Part shown: positions 18,113 through 26,866 of the stretch, piece by piece
Layout of the letters: each line of letters begins with the position of its first letter
Numbering within the stretch: the first letter of the stretch is position 1
NCBI GenBank assembly: GCA_002435145.1
Contig: DJLT01000125.1
Span: forward strand, 1 to 44,690
Reading direction: 5' to 3'
Length of the DNA: 44,690 nucleotides
DNA from: Neptuniibacter sp. UBA6509
GTDB taxonomy: Bacteria; Pseudomonadota; Gammaproteobacteria; Pseudomonadales; Balneatricaceae
Notes under the pieces: model-generated
The model's input: the letters and a program-made list of their open reading frames with translations, nothing else
The model's database searches: none
What the model was told of the DNA's origin: nothing
Program-made: the position numbers and the translations under genes

Positions 18113-18997
18113 GTGACCTATATCGGACGTTTTGCCCCATCCCCGACCGGGCCTCTTCATTTTGGCTCTCTTTTGGCTGCACTCGCAAGCTTTCTTGACG
18201 CACGTGCAAATAATGGAAAGTGGCTATTACGGATCGAAAACTTAGATCCCCCCCGAGAACAAGCTGGGATTAAAGAAACATTCCCCAACATTCTAGAAGC
18301 TCACGGTTTATACTGGGACGATGAGCTTTGCTTGCAAAGCGATCGCCATCAACACTATCAAAATGTTCTCGATGCACTACTGTTACAGAAACATGCGTAT
18401 CGCTGTAATTGCTCTCGCAAAGAGATTATCAGCCGATGCGGTAACACCGTTTACGATCAACACTGCCTACTTAGCCCTCCTAACACTGATGCTCAATGCG
18501 CCATCCGCATTAATAGTAAAGATGCTCAAATTTCCTTCACCGATCTGATCCAGGGGCAACAAAATGATCGGCTGAACGATTATGGGGATTTTGTAGTTTA
18601 TCGACGGGATAATCTCTACGCATATCTTTTAGCTGTTGTCGTAGATGATTATTTACAAGGCATCACCCATGTTGTCAGAGGCTCTGATTTACTCAGTGAA
18701 ACCGCACGCCAGATACATCTTCAGCATATATTGAAGCATCCAACCCCAACTTATGCACATATCCCCGTCGCAACAAATAACGAGGGACAAAAACTGAGCA
18801 AACAAACCTTCGCACCTGCACTCGATATTGAAAACCCAGTATCAACGCTCTTCCAAGCACTAAAATTTCTAGACCAGAGGCCACCTCAAGAGTTGCTCAG
18901 CGCTAGTAAAGAGGAAGTCATCAGCTGGGGAATAAACAATTGGAAGATAAGCAGCATTAAAAAAACTATGGCTAAGCCATTACAGGTGAGAACCTAA
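18113..18997 (+). CDS. gluQ: Glutamyl-Q tRNA(Asp) synthetase
   Basis: Truncated glutamyl-tRNA-synthetase paralogue that attaches glutamate to the queuosine base at position 34 of tRNA-Asp. The 294-residue protein keeps only the catalytic domain: GRFAPSPTGPLHFGS (HIGH-type), the zinc-site cysteines in YRCNCSRKEI and YDQHC, VDDYLQGITHVVRGSDLL, and GQKLSKQ (KMSKS-type). It lacks an anticodon-binding domain, which sets it apart from GltX. The start is GTG at 18113 and gives the conserved N-terminus. It follows dksA, as in E. coli. Three bases after its stop begins the small CbrX-like gene, so reading through into cbrXA is likely. Confidence 0.95.
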   Translation: MTYIGRFAPSPTGPLHFGSLLAALASFLDARANNGKWLLRIENLDPPREQAGIKETFPNILEAHGLYWDDELCLQSDRHQHYQNVLDALLLQKHAYRCNCSRKEIISRCGNTVYDQHCLLSPPNTDAQCAIRINSKDAQISFTDLIQGQQNDRLNDYGDFVVYRRDNLYAYLLAVVVDDYLQGITHVVRGSDLLSETARQIHLQHILKHPTPTYAHIPVATNNEGQKLSKQTFAPALDIENPVSTLFQALKFLDQRPPQELLSASKEEVISWGINNWKISSIKKTMAKPLQVRT

Positions 18998-19000
18998 TAC

Positions 19001-19171
19001 GTGTATTTTCATAGGCTTCTACTTCTACTGATTCCAACGCTATATATCGTTGTGCCCCTCATCATAAGTAGCTGGCAAAGTATGAATGCACCTTGGTACT
19101 TACCTTATATTGTATGGGCGGGCGTAATAGTTATCGCTTTTTTGATAGAGAGGAGACGTTCAAATGTTTAG
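19001..19171 (+). CDS. cbrX: Small two-helix membrane protein overlapping cbrA (CbrX-like)
   Basis: A 56-residue frame starting at GTG 19001, three bases past gluQ, and ending at TAG 19169-19171, eight bases inside cbrA. The product has two clear hydrophobic helices (about LLLLLIPTLYIVVPLI and WYLPYIVWAGVIVIAFL) and a basic end ERRRSNV. GGTGAG about ten bases upstream, within gluQ, can serve as its ribosome site; the cbrA site GGAG lies inside its last codons. Pseudomonads carry a similarly placed small membrane protein gene, called cbrX, overlapping cbrA. Identity here is by position, size and topology, not by residue-level comparison. Translational coupling to cbrA is likely. Confidence 0.7.
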   Translation: MYFHRLLLLLIPTLYIVVPLIISSWQSMNAPWYLPYIVWAGVIVIAFLIERRRSNV

Positions 19172-22067
19172 CTTATCCTCCTTAATATTAATCGGTGTTG
19201 CTTATCTGTTATTCCTATTTGGTACAGCGTATTTAACCGAGCGCGGATTACTACCTAAGAAAATTGTTACTCATCCCCTCACCCATGTTCTCTCTATAGG
19301 GGTGTATGCCAGTGTATTAACATTCTATGGGGCATTCAGCTTAGCTCAAGAGTCAGGCTATAGCTTTTTGGGCACCTATTTTGGTGCTGTAATCACTTTT
19401 ATTTTAGGCCCAGCCCTTCTCATTCCTATCCTGCGTATTACACGAACCTACCAGCTAAGTTCGCTCGCGGATCTATTTGCATTTAGATTCCGTAGCGGCG
19501 CTGTCGGCAGCTACACTGCGATATTGTCAGTAATCGCTATATTGCCAATGCTGTCCATTCAAATCCAAGCGGTTACGGATGCCCTATATATTTTGAATGA
19601 TCAGTTCAACGCTGATCAAATAGGCCTAGGCTTTTGCTTTATTATCGCGTTGTTCTCTATTCTTTTTGGTGCAAGGCACGCATCACTTAGAACCAGCCAC
19701 CATGGGCTAATGGTCGCGATGGCAGTTGAATCACTGATTAAGCTGATTGCTTTACTCGTCATAGCGGGATTTGCCATTTTCGGAATATTAGGCGGTATTA
19801 GCGGAACTGAAGCCTTCATTCTAAATAATCCGAAATCGATAGAATCACTACAAGCACCGATCAATAGCGATTCATTCCGCACACTAATTCTGGCTTTTTT
19901 CGCCGCCGCTATAGTGATGCCCCATACCTTTCATATGCTGTTCACTGAAAACGCATCCGATGAAACCATCTACAAAGCAGCTTGGGGAATCCCTCTTTTT
20001 CTATTTTTATTAGCTTGCGCGGTTCCCCCAATTTTATGGGCCGGTGAAGCCCTAGGCGTAGAGGGAGACCCTCAGTTTATTATTTTAAACATTGGCCTTA
20101 TGCTCGACTCAACTTGGCTAATGGTAATTGCATTTATCGGTGGATTATCGGCGGCGACTGGCATCATGATTGTTGCTACCGTATCTATGGCCTCAATGCT
20201 GCAAAATCATGTCATTCTGCCCTTAATACCTAAACCAAAAACTCCACGCTTCTACGCATGGTTACTTTGGCTTAGGCGAATGCTCATTATGGCGATGATA
20301 TTAGGTAGTTACTTATTCTATCGACAGATAGGCAGCAATTTTAATCTGCATCAGATGAGTATCTTATCGGTTATAACTTTCTTACAGTTTCTTCCCGGCT
20401 TACTGGTTACGCTATTTTGGCAGCGAGCCCATCGCCTAGGTGTTATTTTAGGGCTCACAGCAGGTGTCGGTGTTTGGGTATTTAATATGCTTATTCCACT
20501 CTTAAATGCACCTTCGACCCATACTGAACTGTTTAGCCTCGATAACAATTGGGACCACATTGCTATTTTAGCGCTCATGCTCAATGCAATAATTATGACC
20601 GTTGTTTCATTATTTATGACCCAGTCCACAGAGGAATCTCAAGCCGCACAAGCCTGTTTGATTAATGCCTTACAAAAGACAAACCCTAATAACTTACGTG
20701 CATCAAGAATCAGCGATTTCATTGATATGCTTTCCTCCAGGCTCGGGCGCAAAACAGCTGAACGAGAAGTACAAAAAGCGTTAGAAACAATGAATGTTAA
20801 CCCCGATAACATTCGCCCGGTGGACCTTCTTCACTTAAGAAGCATGCTGGAAAACAACCTCTCAGGGCTGTTAGGGCCGATTGAGGCAGCAGCCCTGCTT
20901 GAACCTTTAGATCACCCTAAAGATCCGATGGGTTTTAAAGCAAGCAATGTACATTTAATTGAAAATCAATTGGAAAACTATCAAGTTCAGCTCACTGGGC
21001 TGGCCGCTGAACTCGATGAGATGAGACGTTACCACCGCCTTACCTTACAAAAGCTTCCTGTGGGTATATGTACCTTAGATACAGAAGGACAAGTGCTTTT
21101 TTGGAACCATGAAATGGAACGTTTCACCCATATTGACGGTGCTGAAATCATTGGCAGTAAACTTCACAGCAACCAAAACCCTTGGAGCGCCATCTTAGAA
21201 GAGTTTGCCAACGGCACACTCGATCATCAACTAGGACAAAAGCTAATCATTGATGAACACACCCACTGGTTCAGCTTACACAAATCTATACTGAAAGAAC
21301 GCCGCGATATCGGCATGGTTATATTGTTAGAAGATGAAACCGCTACCAAAAATTTACAAGATAAACTCGCACACAATGAACGGCTTGCATCAATAGGCCG
21401 TTTTGCAGCGGGCGTAGCGCATGAAATTGGTAACCCTGTCACGGGCATCGCCTGCCTAGCGCAAAACCTAAAACTTGAAACAGACAATACCTACATTCTT
21501 GAAACCGGGGATCATATTGTTGATCAAACCAAACGCATCAGCAAAATAGTCCAATCCCTTGTACGCTTTGCCCATGCGGGTCGTCCAGAAGCGGATAGAG
21601 AGCAGCTGCCTGTTTCATTAGCACAGTGTGCTGAAGAAGCTATCCATCTACTCTCCCTCGACAGCCATGGCAAACAGCAACATTATGTTAACCGTATCCC
21701 AGACAATTTAAGAATTCTTGGCGATCCACAACAGATGCAGCAAGTGTTTGTAAACTTGTTACAAAACGCAAGTGATGCATCAAATGACAATGATCATATT
21801 TGGTTAGATGCTACAGAAACTTCGGAGACAGTTAAGCTGACAGTAACCGATGAAGGAAGTGGTATTTCAGATGAATCAAAAATAAGAATCTTTGAACCCT
21901 TCTTCACTACAAAAGACCCAGGCCAAGGTACAGGTTTAGGTCTATCATTAGTGTACAATATTATCGAAGAACATTATGGTAGTATTGATATAACAAGCCC
22001 AGCCAACAACAATCAGAAGAAAGGCACTCAAGTGGCAATAACGCTCCCGCGTCTTAAATGGACATGA
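19164..22067 (+). CDS. cbrA: Sensor histidine kinase CbrA with SLC5-like transporter domain
   Basis: Membrane sensor kinase of 967 residues. Residues 1 to about 490 form a sodium/solute-symporter-like domain with about 13 helices. A STAC-like linker follows (about 495-590, including NNLRASRISDFIDMLSSRLG), then a PAS domain (about 620-720, LPVGICTLDTEGQVLFWN). The HisKA box has His753 in VAHEIGNPVTG, and the HATPase domain has N (LLQNASDAS), G1 (DEGSGIS) and GTGLGLSLVYNI boxes. This is the CbrA architecture known from Pseudomonas, where histidine uptake and kinase activity are linked. All phosphotransfer motifs are intact. It overlaps the cbrX-like frame and precedes cbrB by 41 bases. The signal it senses cannot be read from sequence. 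Confidence 0.93.
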   Translation: MFSLSSLILIGVAYLLFLFGTAYLTERGLLPKKIVTHPLTHVLSIGVYASVLTFYGAFSLAQESGYSFLGTYFGAVITFILGPALLIPILRITRTYQLSSLADLFAFRFRSGAVGSYTAILSVIAILPMLSIQIQAVTDALYILNDQFNADQIGLGFCFIIALFSILFGARHASLRTSHHGLMVAMAVESLIKLIALLVIAGFAIFGILGGISGTEAFILNNPKSIESLQAPINSDSFRTLILAFFAAAIVMPHTFHMLFTENASDETIYKAAWGIPLFLFLLACAVPPILWAGEALGVEGDPQFIILNIGLMLDSTWLMVIAFIGGLSAATGIMIVATVSMASMLQNHVILPLIPKPKTPRFYAWLLWLRRMLIMAMILGSYLFYRQIGSNFNLHQMSILSVITFLQFLPGLLVTLFWQRAHRLGVILGLTAGVGVWVFNMLIPLLNAPSTHTELFSLDNNWDHIAILALMLNAIIMTVVSLFMTQSTEESQAAQACLINALQKTNPNNLRASRISDFIDMLSSRLGRKTAEREVQKALETMNVNPDNIRPVDLLHLRSMLENNLSGLLGPIEAAALLEPLDHPKDPMGFKASNVHLIENQLENYQVQLTGLAAELDEMRRYHRLTLQKLPVGICTLDTEGQVLFWNHEMERFTHIDGAEIIGSKLHSNQNPWSAILEEFANGTLDHQLGQKLIIDEHTHWFSLHKSILKERRDIGMVILLEDETATKNLQDKLAHNERLASIGRFAAGVAHEIGNPVTGIACLAQNLKLETDNTYILETGDHIVDQTKRISKIVQSLVRFAHAGRPEADREQLPVSLAQCAEEAIHLLSLDSHGKQQHYVNRIPDNLRILGDPQQMQQVFVNLLQNASDASNDNDHIWLDATETSETVKLTVTDEGSGISDESKIRIFEPFFTTKDPGQGTGLGLSLVYNIIEEHYGSIDITSPANNNQKKGTQVAITLPRLKWT

Positions 22068-22108
22068 GATCCTAATAACGCGAGAAAGCTGGATATAAGG
22101 TAGAGCTT

Positions 22109-23494
22109 ATGAGCCGAATTCTGATTGTAGAAGACGAAACAATTATACGAGCAGCCCTACGCAGGCTACTAGAAAAACATCACTTTAACGTCGATGACGC
22201 AGCATCTGTTGATGATGCAACCAGCCGCTTTAAACTTGATGATTTCAATCTCATCATCAGTGATCTTCGCTTACCCGGCGCACCCGGAACAGACCTTATC
22301 GGTTTAGCTAAATCAGTTCCTGTTTTAATAATGACCAGTTACGCTAGCCTTCGCTCCGCGGTAGATGCGATGAAGCTAGGCGCAGTTGATTATATTGCAA
22401 AGCCATTTGATCATGACGAGATGCTCTCATCAGTAGAAAGCATCCTTGCTGGCAATATTGAACATGCTACGCCCCAAGCCGATTCATCCTCATCACTGAC
22501 ACTGGGCACTACTCAAATTTTTGGTTCTTGCCGCCCGATGCTAGAGTTAGCCAAACGCATTCAAAAAGTTGCAAAAACTAACGCGACTGTCCTTATCCAA
22601 GGTGAATCAGGTACCGGCAAAGAGTTGGCAGCTCGCTCGATTCATGAACAAAGTAATCGTGCTCATATCCCAATGATTTCCGTCAACTGCGCAGCTATAC
22701 CAGAAAGTTTGATCGAGTCAGAACTTTTTGGTCATGAAAAAGGTGCCTTTACCGGCGCCAGCAGTGGCCGCACAGGTCTTTTAGAAGCCGCTGACGGCGG
22801 TACACTTTTCCTTGATGAGATAGGTGAGCTCCCGCTAGAAGCTCAAGCTCGTCTACTTCGTTTTCTTCAAGAGGGTGAAATACGAAGAGTAGGCTCTGTT
22901 CAATCGAAAAAAGTCGATGTCCGTCTTATCGCCGCCACTCATCGTAATTTGAAAGAACTCGCGAAACAAAATGAGTTCCGTGAAGATTTATACTATCGCT
23001 TGTACGTTATGGAACTTGTTATTCCTCCTTTACGTGAACGTGAGAACGATATAATTGAAATAGCCAACAAGATGCTGATAAACGCTTGTCGACGTATGAA
23101 TGTCAGCACCCATAGCTTTGCCCCTGATGCGATAAAAGCAATGGCTATCTACCCTTGGCCAGGTAATGTTCGAGAACTAGAAAACGCTATTGAACGTGCG
23201 GTTATTTTAACCGAAGGCCCAATAATTACCTTAGATACACTTGGATTGGATATTCCGAAAACAGCTTTAGAAACTCTTGAGGCTCAGTTAACAGAGATAG
23301 CCCCTCAAACCAGCACCGCACTTGCCCAAGAGGAACAAAGTAACTTATCGCTGGATGATTACTTCCAACGTTTTGTAGTAGAAAACCAAGATAAACTAAG
23401 CGAAACAGAGCTCGCAAAAAAACTTGGCGTCAGCCGTAAATGCCTGTGGGAGCGGCGTCAAAAACTAGGAATACCACGGAAGGCTAAAAAGTAG
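22109..23494 (+). CDS. cbrB: Sigma-54-dependent response regulator CbrB
   Basis: NtrC-class activator of 461 residues, partner of CbrA. The receiver domain has the phospho-acceptor Asp52 (SDLRLPG) and Lys98 (AKPF). The AAA+ domain has Walker A GESGTGK (165-171), the sigma-54 contact loop GAFTGA (212-217) and the Walker B block GTLFLDEIGEL. A Fis-type helix-turn-helix closes the protein (SETELAKKLGVSRKCLWERR). All parts needed for activation at -24/-12 promoters are present. The 623-base gap downstream contains repeated GTAACA half-sites, a sigma-54 promoter and a predicted CrcZ-type RNA, the main known target of CbrB in pseudomonads. Confidence 0.94.
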   Translation: MSRILIVEDETIIRAALRRLLEKHHFNVDDAASVDDATSRFKLDDFNLIISDLRLPGAPGTDLIGLAKSVPVLIMTSYASLRSAVDAMKLGAVDYIAKPFDHDEMLSSVESILAGNIEHATPQADSSSSLTLGTTQIFGSCRPMLELAKRIQKVAKTNATVLIQGESGTGKELAARSIHEQSNRAHIPMISVNCAAIPESLIESELFGHEKGAFTGASSGRTGLLEAADGGTLFLDEIGELPLEAQARLLRFLQEGEIRRVGSVQSKKVDVRLIAATHRNLKELAKQNEFREDLYYRLYVMELVIPPLRERENDIIEIANKMLINACRRMNVSTHSFAPDAIKAMAIYPWPGNVRELENAIERAVILTEGPIITLDTLGLDIPKTALETLEAQLTEIAPQTSTALAQEEQSNLSLDDYFQRFVVENQDKLSETELAKKLGVSRKCLWERRQKLGIPRKAKK

Positions 23495-23535
23495 CAGACA
23501 TCAGTATTAGACCATAGTTTTAGAAGAGATTAAGA

Positions 23536-23621
23536 GTAACGATATAGGTAACAAACGGGTAACAAGTTGGGTGTTACCTTACTACCCACAAACTAGTACC
23601 TAAGCGTAACAAGCAGTAACA
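23536..23621 (+). promoter_or_regulatory. GTAACA half-site array, predicted CbrB binding region
   Basis: Half-sites: GTAACG 23536, GTAACA 23548, 23559, 23606 and 23616, and the inverted TGTTAC 23572. Neighbouring starts are 10-13 bases apart within each group, close to one helical turn. The array lies 75-160 bases upstream of the -24 element, the usual place for an enhancer. TGTTAC/GTAACA half-sites are those described for CbrB in Pseudomonas, but the spacing and order here differ from the published TGTTAC-spacer-GTAACA layout, as I recall it. Confidence 0.6.
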
Positions 23622-23694
23622 AAAGCAACACCTAAGTAGCCATTATTTTTTAGTGGATTTTTTAACATGCTGTTTTACAACAATTTTTAAAAAG

Positions 23695-23710
23695 TGGCAC
23701 ACCAAATGCT
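23695..23710 (+). promoter_or_regulatory. Sigma-54 (-24/-12) promoter of the crcZ-like RNA
   Basis: TGGCAC at 23695-23700 and TGC at 23707-23709, with the invariant GG and GC exactly 12 bases apart. The only visible departure from TGGCACN5TTGC is A for the first T of the -12 box. Transcription would begin near G23721. It lies downstream of the GTAACA array and of a sigma-54 activator gene. Confidence 0.75.
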
Positions 23711-23720
23711 TACTATTGGC

Positions 23721-23900
23721 GTGTAAACAAATAAGAAGCAAGCTTCTAAAAGCTAGACCACTAATAAAAATAAAAACTGGAATTAGATTTTAAGAAGCAC
23801 CCGCCTCGAATAAAAATAAAAATGAGGTTTAGAAAAGCTGGTCGTAGCGAAGTTGTAACGATCAAAATGCTCTTAGAAAAACAACAATAAGCTAAGTAAT
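23721..23900 (+). ncRNA. crcZ: CrcZ/CrcY-type small RNA (Hfq/Crc decoy)
   Basis: Predicted RNA between cbrB and pcnB, the crcZ position in pseudomonads. It carries AANAANAA motifs at 23730-23737, 23763-23776 (two overlapping), 23809-23822 (two overlapping) and 23880-23890 (two overlapping). Three of the four clusters lie in loops: an imperfect stem 23753-23760/23778-23786 around the second, CCTCG 23804-23808 with TGAGG 23823-23827 around the third, and CTTAG 23872-23876 with CTAAG 23892-23896 around the fourth. A further stem, TGGTCGT 23839-23845 with ACGATCA 23858-23864, separates the last two. The function expected from the family is to titrate Hfq/Crc and relieve catabolite repression. The 3' end is unresolved: no clear intrinsic terminator is visible before pcnB, so the end given is just past the last stem. 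Confidence 0.72.
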
Positions 23901-24117
23901 AGCCGTTGTTACCTGAGATGCGATCAGCTAATCATTCCCCCATATTCAAATTCAAACAAGCCAACGCTCCCATTACACCATTCAACAGTGGTATGATTGC
24001 GCACCTAATTTGATTAGGGATAGCGGCATCAAGGTTGTCAGAAAGAAACACCTCCCTTGTTAACAAGCCAGCATATACCCTTTCTAGATATTCAATTTGT
24101 ATTAATAGGCACTTCAA

Positions 24118-25554
24118 TTGCTTAAAACCATTAGCAACGCACTGTGTAAAGTATTTAGCAGTAAACCGAAAGATCAGAGCACAGACACGGATGAGACACC
24201 CTCAAACTCTGGCATGATTACGGTTGCTAAAAAACGCCTGATTACAGAAGATCAGCATAAAATTTCTCGCCGGTATCTAGATGATAATGCTCTCAAGGTT
24301 GCATATCGCCTGCAAGATGCAGGGTATGAAGGCTACTTAGTGGGCGGGTGTATCCGCGACCTACTACTTGATAAAAAACCTAAAGATTTTGATGTAGCCA
24401 CTAATGCGCACCCAGAAGAAGCTGCTGAGTTATTTCGCCGCGGGCGCCTGATTGGTCGTCGTTTTAAGCTAGTACATGTACGCTATGGCCGAGATCTAAT
24501 TGAAGTTGCCACCTTTCGAGCAAGCCATGATAGTCAGACTGAAGATGGCGAAAACGAACATGGAAAACAGTGCGATAGCGGCCTAATTCTGCGAGATAAC
24601 GTCTACGGCACGATTGAAGATGATGCTCTACGTCGCGATTTCACAGTAAATGCACTTTATTACTGCCCAAAAGATCACTGTGTCTATGATTTTGCTAATG
24701 GCTACGAAGACCTGAAGAAAGGCGTGCTTCGTATGATTGGCGATCCAGACTCCCGTTACAAAGAAGATCCCGTTCGCATGCTGCGAGCTGCTCGTTTTGC
24801 TGCAAAGCTTGATTTCACCATTGATGCTGCTTCTGAAGACCCTATTCGCCCATTAGCACCCATGCTAAAACGAATAGCGCCCGCTCGCTTATTTGATGAA
24901 GCACTTAAACTTTTACAATCAGGTCATGCAGTTCAATCTTATAAACAGTTACAGCGCCTTGAACTATTTGAACCGCTGTTTCCTCAAGTTCAAGTGCTGC
25001 TTGATGACCCTCATCTTAATGTACCTTTAGAAAGCCTTATTCAAAACGCATTCAAGAATACCGATCGCCGTTTAGCTCAACGTAAGAGTGTGACCCCTGC
25101 ATTTTTGTTTGCAGCGATACTTTGGTATCCGACACAACTGCGGATGCAAACACTGATACGAGAGCAACGCATGCCTCCTTTGCCTGCGCTACACGAAGCA
25201 GCTAATCAGGTTCTATCTGAACAAGTGCGTTCGACAGCGATCCCACGTCGCTTCTCAACATCGATTCGCGAGATATGGGAGATGCAACTACGCCTGCCTC
25301 GCCGTCAAGGGCACCGAGCTCTGCGTTTAATGGAGATGCCTAGATTCAGAGCCGCATATGATCTACTTCTTCTACGTGAAAGCAGCGGCGAACAGCTAGA
25401 TGGACTTGGCCAATGGTGGACTGACTTCCAAAATGCTAACCCAGAATCCAAAGACAATATGGTAAATAGCTTGGGTAAAGGCGATAAACCTCGCCGTCCT
25501 CGCCGTAAAAAAACCAAAAAACCTCGTCAAGAGCGTTCAGGTAATGACAGCTAG
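24118..25554 (+). CDS. pcnB: Poly(A) polymerase I
   Basis: Adds 3' poly(A) tails to RNA, promoting decay. The 478-residue protein has the nucleotidyltransferase signature LVGGCIRDLLLDKKPKDFDVATNAHPEE (metal aspartates in DFD), a second block RRDFTVNALYY, and RFAAKLDF of the RNA-binding neck. The C-terminus is strongly basic (RRPRRKKTKKPRQER), as is usual for PcnB rather than CCA-adding enzymes. The start is uncertain: TTG at 24118 gives a conserved-looking MLK beginning with a weak site, while ATG 24214 would remove 32 residues. Its last 11 bases overlap folK. As in Pseudomonas it follows crcZ, and read-through from the RNA promoter is possible since no terminator is visible. Confidence 0.94.
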   Translation: MLKTISNALCKVFSSKPKDQSTDTDETPSNSGMITVAKKRLITEDQHKISRRYLDDNALKVAYRLQDAGYEGYLVGGCIRDLLLDKKPKDFDVATNAHPEEAAELFRRGRLIGRRFKLVHVRYGRDLIEVATFRASHDSQTEDGENEHGKQCDSGLILRDNVYGTIEDDALRRDFTVNALYYCPKDHCVYDFANGYEDLKKGVLRMIGDPDSRYKEDPVRMLRAARFAAKLDFTIDAASEDPIRPLAPMLKRIAPARLFDEALKLLQSGHAVQSYKQLQRLELFEPLFPQVQVLLDDPHLNVPLESLIQNAFKNTDRRLAQRKSVTPAFLFAAILWYPTQLRMQTLIREQRMPPLPALHEAANQVLSEQVRSTAIPRRFSTSIREIWEMQLRLPRRQGHRALRLMEMPRFRAAYDLLLLRESSGEQLDGLGQWWTDFQNANPESKDNMVNSLGKGDKPRRPRRKKTKKPRQERSGNDS

Positions 25555-26029
25555 CATTCGATGTTTTATTGGATTGGGAAGCAACCTTAACAATCCCACT
25601 GAACAAGTAGTTCGAGCACTAGATGAGCTGGCCACTTTAGATAAATGCCAGTTCATCCAAGCCTCTTCTCTCTATGCTTCAGCCCCCGTTGGCCCTCAAG
25701 ACCAACCAGATTTTATTAATGCCGTCGCTGAAATAGAGACTGAGTTACCACCGCACCTTCTGCTGGATAAACTTCAAGCGATTGAACAGAAACACCAGCG
25801 TGTTCGCGAAAGGCATTGGGGACCAAGAACACTCGACCTAGACTTATTACTCTACGGTGATCAAGAAATTAACACCGAGCGTCTTATCGTCCCTCACCCA
25901 TTCATGCACGAGAGAAGCTTTGTACTTTACCCGTTATCTGAAATCTCTCCTGATGTAGAGATTCCTCAAGATAAACAATTGTCTTCGCTTTTAGTTGAAT
26001 GCCCTATGGGCAGCTTAACAAAGATATAG
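25544..26029 (+). CDS. folK: HPPK (6-hydroxymethyl-7,8-dihydropterin pyrophosphokinase)
   Basis: Transfers pyrophosphate from ATP to 6-hydroxymethyl-dihydropterin in folate synthesis. At 161 residues it has the usual HPPK length, with GLGSNLNNP at the N-terminus and the signature RHWGPRTLDLDLLLYG carrying the magnesium-binding aspartates near residues 95-97, then VPHPFMHERSFVLYPL. It overlaps pcnB by 11 bases and is followed 40 bases later by panB. Pairing of folK with panB/panC is common and has metabolic sense, since panB uses a folate cofactor. A TATAAT at 26031-26036 just after the stop could provide a panB promoter, but I find no -35 match. Confidence 0.96.
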   Translation: MTASIRCFIGLGSNLNNPTEQVVRALDELATLDKCQFIQASSLYASAPVGPQDQPDFINAVAEIETELPPHLLLDKLQAIEQKHQRVRERHWGPRTLDLDLLLYGDQEINTERLIVPHPFMHERSFVLYPLSEISPDVEIPQDKQLSSLLVECPMGSLTKI

Positions 26030-26069
26030 GTATAATCGCGCCAACGCGTAATAACAGGAAGCTAATTCC

Positions 26070-26864
26070 ATGAGCAAAATAACTCTGCACACGTTGTCAT
26101 CAATGAAAAAGACCGGCGAAAAATTTGCGGTTCTCACTGCTTATGACGCTTGTTTCTCTCATCTCGTTAGTACTGCAGGTACTGAAGTGATTTTAGTAGG
26201 AGATTCATTAGGCATGGTGCTTCAGGGCAATGACAGCACCTTACCCGTGACTGTTGAAGAGATGGCCTACCACACCCAGGCCGTCGCCCAAGGAAACCAG
26301 GGAAGCCTTATCATGGCAGACCTACCCTTTATGAGCTATTCAACCCCTGAACAAGCGATGGACAGTGCTGCCGCGCTTATGCAAGCCGGCGCCAATATGG
26401 TCAAGCTTGAAGGTGGGGCATGGCTAACCGAAACAGTTTCAATGCTCGCTGAACGTGGCGTGCCAGTTTGTACTCACTTAGGCCTAACACCTCAAACAGT
26501 GAACAAATTAGGCGGCTACCGAGTACAAGGCCGAGACAATGAAACAGCGCAACAGATGATCAATGATGCCGTACTCCTACAAGACGCCGGGGCCAGCATT
26601 ATTCTGCTAGAGTGCGTTCCCTCGCTACTCGCTAAAGAGATTACCCTTGCTGTAGATATCCCTGTCATAGGGATTGGCGCAGGAAGCGATACCGATGCAC
26701 AAGTACTCGTACTGCATGACATGCTAGGCATCACACCAGGCCGCAGCCCGAAATTTGTTAAAAACTTCATGCCTGGAGCAGAAAGCATTGAAGCGGCTGT
26801 CGCTCAGTATGTCAAAGAAGTAAAAGATGGCAGCTTTCCAGCGCAGGAACACGGATTCGAATAA
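26070..26864 (+). CDS. panB: 3-methyl-2-oxobutanoate hydroxymethyltransferase
   Basis: First step of pantothenate synthesis: 5,10-methylene-tetrahydrofolate and alpha-ketoisovalerate give ketopantoate. The 264-residue barrel has [27 protein letters not shown] (metal-binding aspartate), [21 protein letters not shown] and [20 protein letters not shown]. An AGGAAG about nine bases before the ATG is the ribosome site. Its stop is two bases from panC, so the two are translated from one message. Nothing unusual is seen. Confidence 0.97.
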   Translation: MSKITLHTLSSMKKTGEKFAVLTAYDACFSHLVSTAGTEVILVGDSLGMVLQGNDSTLPVTVEEMAYHTQAVAQGNQGSLIMADLPFMSYSTPEQAMDSAAALMQAGANMVKLEGGAWLTETVSMLAERGVPVCTHLGLTPQTVNKLGGYRVQGRDNETAQQMINDAVLLQDAGASIILLECVPSLLAKEITLAVDIPVIGIGAGSDTDAQVLVLHDMLGITPGRSPKFVKNFMPGAESIEAAVAQYVKEVKDGSFPAQEHGFE

Positions 26865-26866
26865 GC

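Noticed and set aside
23932-24117. 61-codon minus-strand frame ahead of pcnB
   Set aside because: It lies antisense to the pcnB leader/crcZ 3' region, without ribosome site or similarity.
26031-26036. TATAAT between folK and panB as a separate promoter
   Set aside because: No acceptable -35 at any usual spacing and no extended -10; left as a remark under folK.
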